From a virus: a stretch of 21,263 bases of DNA. Location of the stretch: the IMG/VR virus record IMGVR_UViG_3300006641_000220, positions 1 to 21,263 of that record, one strand, 5' to 3'. Position 1 is the first letter of the stretch, and every line of letters starts with the position of its first letter. Position numbers and translations under genes: made by a program. Under the pieces are notes generated by a model, which was given only the letters and a program-made list of their open reading frames with translations, searched no databases and was not told the DNA's origin. Positions 5,246 to 13,735 of this stretch are shown piece after piece.

Positions 5246-7492
5246 ATGGCTCCAGTATCCGAAAAAGTAGATGAAAGAATCCTAAGGTTACTTGGACTTG
5301 AGTTTGTTTTTGATCTTGATTATGGAACTTATATAACGCTTTTAAATGAGGCAATAATTTCTGGTAGAACTAGATTGCCTCAAGAAGAACTTGCGTTATT
5401 ATCAAACGAAAAGAAAAGAATACGCGGAAAACAAGGTAGATTTAGACCACAAAAACAAAAGATAACAGCGGATAAATTAGCAACAACAAAATTTCTTAAA
5501 CCTGTTGTTCAACCTGTTTCATCTCCAGTTTTACCACCTCAGGTACAAGCACCTGCTACACCACCTCCTATAAATTTATCACCTCTCGAAGGACCTCTTG
5601 AATCAATTAAGGCAACTTTACAACAGTTTTTAAAGTTTAGAAAAGGTGTAGATGAGCAAGAAAGAAGAGGTTATGAGGCAGCAAGAAGAGCAAAAAGAGA
5701 AGCAGTTTTAGAAAATGCACAAAAAGGAATGTCTGCCGTCTCAAATACGGTTAGTAAATTTATATCACCATTTCAAAATATTGTAGATCGTATTTGGAGA
5801 TTTATATTTTTTACTTTATTAGGAAGAGCATTTACTCAACTTATAAATTGGTTTAGTGATCCTACTAATCAAAAGAAAGCTCAAACACTTCAAAGATTTT
5901 TCAAAGACTGGTGGCCTACTCTTTTAGGTGCTGCAGTTTTATTTTTTACTCCTTTTGGTAGATTTGTAAGAGGAGTTTTAAGAATCGTTGGAGGTTTAAC
6001 AGGAAAACTAGTAGCACAAATACCAAAAATTGGTGGTGCTATTAATGCACTTAAACGTGTTCTATTGAGGAATCCTTTACTTGCAACTTTGGCAATCGGA
6101 ACTGCAGCAGCTGGTGGAGTTGCAGCAACCATAAATTACTTCAATCAAAGACAACAAAAAGAAGAAGAGAGTCCAGAAGTTGCTTCTGCTGAACAACAAG
6201 TACAGCAATTTTCTTCAGGCGGTTCTATTTTAAACTCTTTATTTGGGATTAATAAAACCAGCCCATACACTCAAATGTTTGGATATGGAGGAATAACTAA
6301 CAACACTGGACAAAGAATATCGGGTTTTGGTCCAGATACTCAATTAATTGCTGCACAACCCGGAGAAATAGTAATTAATAAGAGGACTGTTGATGCTGTT
6401 GGTTCTGATACACTTTTAAATCTAAACAGATATTATGGTGGTCCTGGATCTAACCGACCAAAGTTAGGAAGATTATTTAATACTGGTGGAGAAGTTGGTG
6501 GAAATCAATCTCCTTTAGTTAATTCTAGAGCATTTTATATTTACAACAAATTGATATCAAAAGGATTGTCACCAACTGCTGCTATGGGAATTGTTGCAAA
6601 TATTGGTGTAGAAACTGGATATACTTATAACCCTTCCACTAATCAACAAGGAGGTGGACCTGGAAGAGGAATTGTTCAATGGGAAAAAGGTGGAAGATTT
6701 GACACGGATAAGATTAATCTTATGGACTTCGCAAGGTCTAAAAAAAGTAATTGGAATAATCTAGGAACTCAAATTGACTTTATCGTTCATGAATTGAATA
6801 ATCATCCAGAATTCATACCATTAAGATCGCAATTAAACAAAGCAAAAGATATTACTGAAGCAACTCAATTATTTTTAACAAGATATGAAAAAGCGGGAGT
6901 CAGTCATTTAGATCGAAGACTTGAGGTTGGGCAACAACTTCAACAAAGAATAACTGCCGCAAAACCTACTCCAAAAAAAGAAACCAAAGAGGAGAAAAAA
7001 CCTTGGTATGATCCATTTGGGTGGTTTAGTGGTAAGAAAAAAAATCAAAAAGTTGAAAAGAAACAAGGTGGAGGAATTGTAGGTGTAACACCAAATACCG
7101 GAACAAAGATTCCATCTTCCGCATTTTTTGGTTCAGATACTCAATATTTTCCTCCTTTTGCTGCTGCACCAGGAGAATCTCTTGTTGTACTTACTAAAAA
7201 ATCAGTTGAAGAAGGAGCTATTCCTAAAGTAGAGAATTTAATTGCAGGACTTGATCCAAATTCAAATCCAGCAAAAGGACTTAATTATCGTTCAGATCCA
7301 AAAATACCAGAAATAAAACCACTTTCTAATAAGAATAATCAAGTTACATATTTACCTGACATAAATCAGTCAGCATCTAAACCTTCTAGTTCGGGTGATG
7401 GTGGTGGAGCTCAAGTACCTCCATTCTCACCAATTTCGCCTAAGAGTGTGAGATCTATTCAACTTACAATATATGGAATTAAGGGTGTATAA
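5246..7492 (+). CDS. Tape-measure-like tail protein with phage tail lysozyme domain
   Basis: This 748-residue protein has the layout of a tail-length tape measure. Residues 1-140 are charged and Pro-rich. A hydrophobic block at about 180-300 includes 'RIWRFIFFTLLGRAFTQLINW', 'WWPTLLGAAVLFFTPFG' and 'LLATLAIGTAAAGGVAAT'. The tape-measure motif 'AAQPGEIVINKRTVDAVG' is near 370 and a second copy, 'AAAPGESLVVLTKKSVEEG', is near 640. Residues about 425-568 match the phage tail lysozyme type (Phage_lysozyme2): 'LSPTAAMGIVANIGVETGY' with Glu456 as the likely catalytic acid, then 'GRGIVQWEKGGRF'. It probably sits inside the tail tube and helps degrade peptidoglycan during DNA entry. It follows gp51 by 1 nt. 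It shares an N-terminal motif with the next gene, so the two look like paralogues. Which of them corresponds to T4 gp29 is unclear. Confidence 0.75.
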   Translation: MAPVSEKVDERILRLLGLEFVFDLDYGTYITLLNEAIISGRTRLPQEELALLSNEKKRIRGKQGRFRPQKQKITADKLATTKFLKPVVQPVSSPVLPPQVQAPATPPPINLSPLEGPLESIKATLQQFLKFRKGVDEQERRGYEAARRAKREAVLENAQKGMSAVSNTVSKFISPFQNIVDRIWRFIFFTLLGRAFTQLINWFSDPTNQKKAQTLQRFFKDWWPTLLGAAVLFFTPFGRFVRGVLRIVGGLTGKLVAQIPKIGGAINALKRVLLRNPLLATLAIGTAAAGGVAATINYFNQRQQKEEESPEVASAEQQVQQFSSGGSILNSLFGINKTSPYTQMFGYGGITNNTGQRISGFGPDTQLIAAQPGEIVINKRTVDAVGSDTLLNLNRYYGGPGSNRPKLGRLFNTGGEVGGNQSPLVNSRAFYIYNKLISKGLSPTAAMGIVANIGVETGYTYNPSTNQQGGGPGRGIVQWEKGGRFDTDKINLMDFARSKKSNWNNLGTQIDFIVHELNNHPEFIPLRSQLNKAKDITEATQLFLTRYEKAGVSHLDRRLEVGQQLQQRITAAKPTPKKETKEEKKPWYDPFGWFSGKKKNQKVEKKQGGGIVGVTPNTGTKIPSSAFFGSDTQYFPPFAAAPGESLVVLTKKSVEEGAIPKVENLIAGLDPNSNPAKGLNYRSDPKIPEIKPLSNKNNQVTYLPDINQSASKPSSSGDGGGAQVPPFSPISPKSVRSIQLTIYGIKGV

Positions 7493-7494
7493 CT

Positions 7495-10389
7495 ATGGCA
7501 ATTGATCCTAAAAAGTTATTACCACCATCAAAAATATCATCAGCACTTTCTACTGCAGATTTTTCAAGATTTTCTATTCAGAGAAGAACCTCTGAAGTTA
7601 AAAGAGTAGCAAAATTATCTCAAAAATATAATGAGCAAAATGTTAATTTAATGCGAAAGTCTCTACTTGATGTAGATACTCTTTTAAAATCAGTTCTAGG
7701 TGAAAATAAAACAACAGAGGAAACAAAAAGAAAAAGAAAAGAAAGAGAAGAATATGAAGAAAGAGAATCGGAATTAGAACTTCCAAAATCACAAAGAAAA
7801 TTTAGATTACCTACCGTATCACTTCCAGGAATGAGTTTTCTGGATAGAGTAAAAAGGTTCTTGTTATTTACAGGAATTGGTTGGTTATTTACAAATTTTC
7901 AAGATCAATTACCAAAGTTACTTGGAATCATAAAAATCATCACTCCAATTTATGGCGTAGTAGAAAATGTATTTAAATTTATATTATCATCTGTAGTTAA
8001 TTTCATTGAGCGTGGATATGAGACTTATGATAAGATTAGAGCGTTAGTTAGAAGTGTAGGTGGTGAGGGAGCTCAACAATCTTTTGATGCGTTATCCTCA
8101 AGATTAAATGAATATATTAACTATATCTTGATTGGTGGAATGGCACTGACTGGTGCTATTGCTGCTTTTGCAACTAATGTAAGTAAGATTAGACTACCAC
8201 AAAAACCAAGTACGAGACCAGCCGCAACAGGAACTGCTGCAGGAAGACCTGGAGTTACTACAGGAAGAGGTGGAATACCTGTTCGATCTACAACTGCTAG
8301 AATAACAACAAGTGGTGGAAGATTAGCGGAAAGAAATATAGCAAAAAATATTTTAAGAAGAACTGTCAAACCAGTTTTATCAAAATTGCCTATTGTTGGA
8401 GCACTAATTGAATTTGGACTTTCTTGGGCACTTGGAGATCCTGTAGGTAAGGCAGCATTTAGAGGTGTTGGTTCTCTGTTGGTTGGTGCTGTTGGAACTG
8501 CAATTGGTGGTCCTATTGGTGCTGCTATTGGTGGTATAGTTGGTGGAGAAGTTGGTGGAAGAGTTTATGATATTTTCTTTGGAGGTAAGACTCCTCCAGC
8601 ATATAAAAATGGTGGAATGGTAATTAGATCTTATGCTAAAGGTGGAGGAGTTTTAGGTAGTTATGAATTGAGAAGAACAATTGAAGTTGAGAGAACAAGA
8701 AAACCAACACCACCATCGCAATCAACTCAACCAGGAAGAGACGTTGGTGGACAAAAGGAGATTAAAAAACTCTTTCCGAATCCAAATGAAAGTCTTTTAA
8801 ATATTGGACAACAAAAACCAAATCCATATTATGCACTTACTAATACTGCAACTGACTTTAAGAGCACTCCATATGGACTTGGTGCTTTAATGGGAGGTGC
8901 AATTGATGTTGCACTTGGACAAAAATTATCCGACTCTACAATTTTAAATACAAGTGTTGGACTTGAAAATATGTTTTATGATAATTATGATAAAAATAGA
9001 AATTTTATTGATGTTCGTTCTATCATTTTTAGTGCAGTAAGAAGTGCAGCTAATTCAGCATTAATGAATGTTAAAGATGAATTAAATAAAGGAAAAATTA
9101 TAAAGAAAGAAAAACCAAAACAAACAGATCAAACTCAAACGGCAACTAGGGATCAAGTTACTCCAAGTGGTACTCCTGGAGGAGTTGATGTTAGTGGTGC
9201 AGTTGTTGGATATGTTGGTTCTACTGGAAGAAGTTCAGGTCCGCATATACACATTGAAACTGGTGATGGATATTCTGGTAAAGGTGGAGAAATTCCGGGA
9301 TATGTTTTGGATAATATTATCGTAAATGGAAAACCATTATCTAAACATCCTAGAGGAGACGGATTAGGTGCAGGAAGAGGACACAGAGGATTTGATTTTC
9401 CAATGAATGGTAGAGAACCAATTGTTTTAAAAGGAGGACTTAAGTTTGTTGAATATGATGCAGGATATAATGCTGGTTATGGTAATTCTTTAATAATAGC
9501 AGATTCTTCTGGAAGAAAATATTTGATAGGACATTTATCCGGTGGTCCAAGTAATCCTAAGCAAATTAAAGAACTTCAAGAAAAGCAAAAAGTTGCGTCT
9601 GTAGGAAGATTAGATGATACTACTGGTTCTAAAAAAGAGGAATCATCTACTCCAGTTGGGTCTGGAAAAATCGGTAGTATTCAGAAGAGAGCATTGGATA
9701 TTATAGGTAAGTATGAATCAGATTCTGTTGGTGGATATAATGCTGTTAATCAAATAGGTATATCTGGCGGAAGAAGAGTTTTACCCGGATCTTTTTCTGG
9801 CGATTTTCGTCAAATGAAACAGCATAAAGGAAGAGCATTGACTGATATGACAATTGGTGAAATAATGGCACTTCAGGCAGAAAGACGAGGAATGTCAAAT
9901 GAAGAATGGATAAAGCAAGGTAGATTGCACGCAGTCGGAAGATACCAGTTTATTGGTGGTACTTTACCTGGAGTTGTGGCTAGAGCAGGAATTCCGACAA
10001 GTGCTAAATTTACTCCAGAAGTTCAGGATAAACTTGCATTTCAGTATCTAAAAGAGGCTGGTATTGGTGCTTGGGTAGGACCTAGTGATAGAGCATCAAA
10101 AGAAGAAAAAGCAATTGTAGAGCAAGCAAGAAAAGCAAAACAAGGTGGATTAGTTTCTTCAATATCACCATCAGGTAATTATGTTTTACCAAAAGATTCC
10201 TCCGCAGATACAAAATCACTGGAACAATATCCATCTTATGCGGAAGGTGGAATGAGAACGAAGATTGCAATTCAAAGAGTTATTGTTGAAAAAATGATAC
10301 CTATTCCTACTCAAGGAAGAACAAAAACTGCTGACTTTAGAATTGCTGGTTCTGGTGTAAATAATAACATGGCTTTACATAGGGGATAA
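7495..10389 (+). CDS. Large tape-measure-like/hub protein with M23-like peptidase and lysozyme-like domains
   Basis: This 964-residue protein has a charged N-terminus (to about 115), a hydrophobic region from 'DRVKRFLLFTGIGWLFTN', and a Gly-rich membrane-like stretch near 330-350. A peptidoglycan-hydrolase half follows. Residues about 568-705 carry every M23 peptidase motif but in changed order: 'STGRSSGPHIHIE' (His584, His586) comes first, then 'GHRGFDFP' (His630, Asp634), then 'GYGNSLIIADSSGRKYLIGH' (His680). Residues about 723-865 look like a lysozyme-fold glycosidase: 'IIGKYESDSVGGYNAVNQ' with Glu741, and 'LHAVGRYQFIGGTL' (GRYQF at 815-819), similar in style to GH104 lambda lysozyme. It is 2 nt behind the previous gene and 1 nt before the hub gene. 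It is likely a virion-associated wall-degrading tail protein; the cleaved bonds are not shown. Confidence 0.72.
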   Translation: MAIDPKKLLPPSKISSALSTADFSRFSIQRRTSEVKRVAKLSQKYNEQNVNLMRKSLLDVDTLLKSVLGENKTTEETKRKRKEREEYEERESELELPKSQRKFRLPTVSLPGMSFLDRVKRFLLFTGIGWLFTNFQDQLPKLLGIIKIITPIYGVVENVFKFILSSVVNFIERGYETYDKIRALVRSVGGEGAQQSFDALSSRLNEYINYILIGGMALTGAIAAFATNVSKIRLPQKPSTRPAATGTAAGRPGVTTGRGGIPVRSTTARITTSGGRLAERNIAKNILRRTVKPVLSKLPIVGALIEFGLSWALGDPVGKAAFRGVGSLLVGAVGTAIGGPIGAAIGGIVGGEVGGRVYDIFFGGKTPPAYKNGGMVIRSYAKGGGVLGSYELRRTIEVERTRKPTPPSQSTQPGRDVGGQKEIKKLFPNPNESLLNIGQQKPNPYYALTNTATDFKSTPYGLGALMGGAIDVALGQKLSDSTILNTSVGLENMFYDNYDKNRNFIDVRSIIFSAVRSAANSALMNVKDELNKGKIIKKEKPKQTDQTQTATRDQVTPSGTPGGVDVSGAVVGYVGSTGRSSGPHIHIETGDGYSGKGGEIPGYVLDNIIVNGKPLSKHPRGDGLGAGRGHRGFDFPMNGREPIVLKGGLKFVEYDAGYNAGYGNSLIIADSSGRKYLIGHLSGGPSNPKQIKELQEKQKVASVGRLDDTTGSKKEESSTPVGSGKIGSIQKRALDIIGKYESDSVGGYNAVNQIGISGGRRVLPGSFSGDFRQMKQHKGRALTDMTIGEIMALQAERRGMSNEEWIKQGRLHAVGRYQFIGGTLPGVVARAGIPTSAKFTPEVQDKLAFQYLKEAGIGAWVGPSDRASKEEKAIVEQARKAKQGGLVSSISPSGNYVLPKDSSADTKSLEQYPSYAEGGMRTKIAIQRVIVEKMIPIPTQGRTKTADFRIAGSGVNNNMALHRG

Positions 10390-10390
10390 A

Positions 10391-11740
10391 ATGGCCGCTG
10401 CAAATCGTGCTGCTCAAGCAGGTGAAGCTCAGATTACTTTATTTGAAATTTATTCAAATTACAATGATCCCGTAGATGTTAAATCTGGATGTATTGAATT
10501 AAATTATTATGAGAGCATACTTGATAATAGTATCAGAGCAACTGCGACTATTGCAGATACAGGATTCCGTTCTCCTACTGGTACTGGTAATGATGTTGCA
10601 TCAGTTGAAAAGGATGATATTAATTTAACAGTTGGAGAAAAAGTACATTTAAAAATTTATGATGGAAATCAATTTCCTTTAGACTTCATCGATAAAAAAC
10701 AATTTAGAATTGAAGAAGTTCGAAATGTTGATGAAAGCACTAATAAAATGACATATATCATTGATTTGTTTTCGAAGGAGTCAATTGATAATGAGTTAGA
10801 GCAATATAGAGTAAAGCAAAGATATGATGGCAAAGTTTCTGATTCAGTAAATAAAATTTTAAAAGAAGTTTTAAAGACACCAAAAGATGTTGATATTGAT
10901 ACTACTTTAAATAAGTTAAGTTTTATTGGAAATGTTGATAAACCATTTTATAAATTAACTTGGTTAGGTCCAAGATCAGTTCCAGAAATTCCAGATGCTA
11001 AAGGAACTCTTGCAGGATTTTTCTTTTATGAAACGTATGATGGATTTAAATATAAATCTATTGATAAATTGTTTGAGCAAAAACCAAAAAAGAAATATAT
11101 CTTCAATAACTTGATAAGATGTGAGTCTGGAGAAAGACCTGATGGTTATGATGGAAAAATTTTAGATTTTGCCTTTGATAGTACTTTAGATTTAAAAAAT
11201 GTTCTAGACACTGGATCTCAAGTAAATGCAAAATTAAAAGGAACAAATACATACGAAAGTGCATATCGAGAAAATAATTTCGACTCTAAGACTCAATTTG
11301 GGCAGAATAATATTGGTGGAAAAGAACAACCAGTTATTGCTAAAGATTTAAATATTCAACAACAAGTATCAAGAATATCTTATAAATTTGATGATCAAGG
11401 ATTCCTTGTTGAAGGTAAAAATCTATCTGCACAACTTCCCAAATCAACCTTTGTAAATTACAATAATGATGAAATTTTAAGACAGTCTTATGTTAGATAT
11501 AACAATCTTTTTTCAATTAAACTTTCTATAGCAATTGCAGGAGATATGAGTTTAAGAGCCGGCGATATAATCTTTTGTGATTTTCCTGAATTATCTGATA
11601 AGAAAAATACACTTGTTAGTCAGAAGAAAAGTGGTAATTATATGATAGTAGATATTTGTCATAGAGTTACAAAAAATGGTTGCTATACGAGAATGAATTT
11701 AGTCAGAGAATCAATCGGAAGAAAACCTACTGAAATGTAA
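10391..11740 (+). CDS. 27: Baseplate hub protein, gp27-like
   Basis: This 449-residue protein starts at ATG 10391 behind a clear AGGGG ribosome-binding site at 10381-10385. The N-terminal part, 'ITLFEIYSNYNDPVDVKSG' then 'IELNYYESILDNSIRATATI', is the beginning seen in gp27/gpD-type hub proteins. Later come 'LKIYDGNQFPLDFIDKKQF', a helical 'SKESIDNELEQYRVKQRYDG' and a C-terminal beta domain with 'LSIAIAGDMSLRAGDIIFCD'. In T4, the gp27 trimer forms the hub ring between the tail tube and the gp5 spike. It lies downstream of the tape-measure-like genes and just upstream of the gp5-like gene, which supports the assignment. It is longer than T4 gp27 (391 aa). Confidence 0.75.
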   Translation: MAAANRAAQAGEAQITLFEIYSNYNDPVDVKSGCIELNYYESILDNSIRATATIADTGFRSPTGTGNDVASVEKDDINLTVGEKVHLKIYDGNQFPLDFIDKKQFRIEEVRNVDESTNKMTYIIDLFSKESIDNELEQYRVKQRYDGKVSDSVNKILKEVLKTPKDVDIDTTLNKLSFIGNVDKPFYKLTWLGPRSVPEIPDAKGTLAGFFFYETYDGFKYKSIDKLFEQKPKKKYIFNNLIRCESGERPDGYDGKILDFAFDSTLDLKNVLDTGSQVNAKLKGTNTYESAYRENNFDSKTQFGQNNIGGKEQPVIAKDLNIQQQVSRISYKFDDQGFLVEGKNLSAQLPKSTFVNYNNDEILRQSYVRYNNLFSIKLSIAIAGDMSLRAGDIIFCDFPELSDKKNTLVSQKKSGNYMIVDICHRVTKNGCYTRMNLVRESIGRKPTEM

Positions 11741-11746
11741 TAAATA
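11739..11746 (+). promoter_or_regulatory. Possible late promoter AATAAATA
   Basis: AATAAATA begins inside the stop codon of the hub gene and lies 23 nt upstream of the next ATG (11770). It fits NATAAATA, with room for a leader of about 17 nt. It could boost the 71-aa gene and the spike genes behind it. A chance match in AT-rich DNA cannot be excluded. Confidence 0.4.
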
Positions 11747-11769
11747 ATATCAATCAATATCGTGTTCAT

Positions 11770-11985
11770 ATGGACAGAACACTTCAGCAACACATTAATG
11801 ATGATAAAGATGAACTAGATAATCCAAATACTAGTGGTCAACGTCGTCGTCATTTAGAAAATGAACTTGATTCTCTTGAGAAGTATCAAGTAAATCATCC
11901 TGACGAAGACCATGACCCAACCTCATTAGAACTTTATTGTGATTCTAATCCAGATGCTTTAGAGTGTAGAGTATACGAAGACTGA
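11770..11985 (+). CDS. Small acidic protein of unknown function (71 aa)
   Basis: The protein begins MDRTLQQHINDDKDELDN and is strongly charged. A helical middle part with a basic patch (GQRRRHLENELDSLEKY, about 23-39) precedes an acidic tail, 'LYCDSNPDALECRVYED', with two cysteines. I recognise no named family; its position inside the baseplate hub cluster suggests a late or structural accessory role. Its TGA overlaps the ATG of the gp5-like gene (TGATG), so the two are likely translationally coupled. A candidate late promoter precedes it. Confidence 0.75.
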   Translation: MDRTLQQHINDDKDELDNPNTSGQRRRHLENELDSLEKYQVNHPDEDHDPTSLELYCDSNPDALECRVYED

Positions 11986-12671
11986 TGAGTGACTATAGTG
12001 GAAATTTTGATTTAAATACTGCATCTTCTTTTCCTATGTGGTTAGGGAGAGTTGTTTCTAATCCCTCTTGGGAAGATAATATTGAATCGGAACATTTTGA
12101 TCCCAAGGACCAAAAAGGTTGGGGTTACAGATACAGAGTAAGATATTTTGGATTACATTCCGCTAGCACTAAAGATCTTCCAGACGATCAACTTCCTATG
12201 GCAAATCTGGTTCTTCCTGTCACTGGAGGATCTGGACTTGGTGGATTTGTAGACACTCCAACTTTGTCTGATGGTTCGATTGTAGTTGGGTTCTTTTTAG
12301 ATGGAATGTCCTGTCAAGAACCATATATATTTGGAGTTTTAATTAATTCAAATAACTCTGTTCCGAAAGATCAACCAAAAGATGAAACAGGAGGACTTCA
12401 ACTCTTTAATAACTCATATAATGGAACGAGTCCACAAAGAGGTTCTTTTGTTCCCGATCATTTACAAGCCACTATACCAATAGAAAGACCATCTGTTGCA
12501 AGTACTGAATATAAACTTCCAAGACAAACTCCATTAACCATAGATGAATTAAGAGCAAGAACTGCTGCTAGGGAAGCAGCAGGACCTCAGGTAGGTGATG
12601 TTGTAACAGATCAAGAGACTTTGAATCTTATAGAACAAGAAAGACAAATTGGTCTAACTGGTAATATATAA
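11985..12671 (+). CDS. 5: gp5-like spike/hub protein, OB-fold domain only
   Basis: This 228-residue protein matches the N-terminal OB-fold of T4 gp5: 'FPMWLGRVVSNPSWEDN' (about 17-33), 'RYRVRYFGLHSASTKDLPDD' (about 49-68), 'MANLVLPVTGGSGLGGFVDT' and 'GSIVVGFFLDGMSCQEPYI' followed by 'GVLIN'. In T4 this domain binds gp27 and carries the spike. The T4 protein continues into a lysozyme domain and a beta-helical needle. Neither is present here: after about residue 130 there is only a Pro/Thr-rich linker and a helical, charged C-terminus. The needle-like role may be taken by the gene at 14962, and lytic domains occur in the tape-measure-like proteins. The start is coupled to the previous gene by TGATG. 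Confidence 0.75.
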   Translation: MSDYSGNFDLNTASSFPMWLGRVVSNPSWEDNIESEHFDPKDQKGWGYRYRVRYFGLHSASTKDLPDDQLPMANLVLPVTGGSGLGGFVDTPTLSDGSIVVGFFLDGMSCQEPYIFGVLINSNNSVPKDQPKDETGGLQLFNNSYNGTSPQRGSFVPDHLQATIPIERPSVASTEYKLPRQTPLTIDELRARTAAREAAGPQVGDVVTDQETLNLIEQERQIGLTGNI

Positions 12672-12687
12672 TAGACGGAGATTTAAA

Positions 12688-13728
12688 ATGTCAGCAGGAA
12701 CAGCACCAACAAAAGGTATAAATCAATCCTCTATTGATAAAGTAAGAGCCGTTGACAATTACAAAGTCACGAAAGCGGCTGGAGAGCAGAAATTAGATCT
12801 TGAGAAGGTTATTCATATACAGAGTCCGTGCAGGACTGATAACAGTGATATGAAAGGTATTCAACGTACCATTAAAAATCTTCAAAATGACCTTGAAAGA
12901 ATTAAAAGATTTTCAAATGTAAACTCTGCTTTTGATGCACTTACGAATGAGAATGTTGAGCCTTGGAAATCTATCAGAAAAGTTATAAATTTTTCTGCAA
13001 CTGATATTTCTGGATACGTGAAAAATATAATGGGTCGAGTTCGTGGATGGGTGATGAATACGGTGCAGAATCAAGCAAAGAAAGTACTTCCATTTCTTTT
13101 TCCTGGAGAGATGCCATCTTTCATCAATGCATTGGGAAAGGGAACTAATGGGTTATCCTGCGCTTTTGCAAAAGTCGTTAGAGGTCTTGCAAAAACTGTT
13201 GGAAATTTGTTGTTGCAGATGCTTGATAAATTTATTAATGGACCTATGTGTTTATCTGAAAATTTTGTAAATAATTTACTTAATCAAATTTTAGGACCTA
13301 TTCAAGCAGCTATTGGTTCTGCATTTGGATTAATTAATGGTTTCCTCTCACAAATTCAGGGAGCTATAGGTAGTATTGCCGGAGGTTTATTTAATGCGAT
13401 TGATTTTGTTACTGGTATTCTTAATTTCTTTAAGTGTGATGATGACAAGGCTTGCCCTTCGGTTCAGGAGATAAGTTTGTCTGGAGCAGGACAAAATAAT
13501 CCACAAGGTGGAGATCCTGTTGCTCCAAACTCTTCTACTCAAAATGCATCTCCATCTGATGAACAAACACCACAAACTGGACAATATACTGCTGGTGTTT
13601 CTCAAGGAAATGCAAATGCCGCTCAAGATATTAGAGTTGACTCTGCAACAGATACTGGAATAGATCAAGCATTAGCAGATTCTAAGGCAAATATTCCTCC
13701 AGGAAAAGAAGATTTAAAGTTATACTAA
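12688..13728 (+). CDS. Structural protein with hydrophobic/amphipathic centre (346 aa)
   Basis: I recognise no named domain. The start at ATG 12688 follows a GGAG ribosome-binding site. Residues 1-110 are charged and helical, with 'CRTDNSDMKGIQRTIKNLQ'. Residues about 120-255 are long, hydrophobic and Gly/Ala/Leu/Ile/Phe rich, with 'GNLLLQMLDKFINGPMCLS', 'LNQILGPIQAAIGSAFGLI' and 'SIAGGLFNAIDFVTGILNFF'. A cysteine pair follows ('CDDDKACPS'), and the tail is disordered and Gln/Asn/Thr/Ser/Pro rich. It lies between the gp5-like OB gene and the repeat protein inside the baseplate/spike cluster. It is probably a virion protein, and the hydrophobic block could be a helical bundle or a membrane-active segment. 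That is inference only. Confidence 0.75.
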   Translation: MSAGTAPTKGINQSSIDKVRAVDNYKVTKAAGEQKLDLEKVIHIQSPCRTDNSDMKGIQRTIKNLQNDLERIKRFSNVNSAFDALTNENVEPWKSIRKVINFSATDISGYVKNIMGRVRGWVMNTVQNQAKKVLPFLFPGEMPSFINALGKGTNGLSCAFAKVVRGLAKTVGNLLLQMLDKFINGPMCLSENFVNNLLNQILGPIQAAIGSAFGLINGFLSQIQGAIGSIAGGLFNAIDFVTGILNFFKCDDDKACPSVQEISLSGAGQNNPQGGDPVAPNSSTQNASPSDEQTPQTGQYTAGVSQGNANAAQDIRVDSATDTGIDQALADSKANIPPGKEDLKLY

Positions 13729-13735
13729 TAAGATA

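Noticed and set aside
5890-6132. Antisense open frame inside the tape-measure-like gene
   Set aside because: It is a shadow of a Gly/Ala-rich coding region, with no ribosome-binding site and no recognisable protein. Other antisense or out-of-frame stretches in the tail genes were rejected for the same reason.
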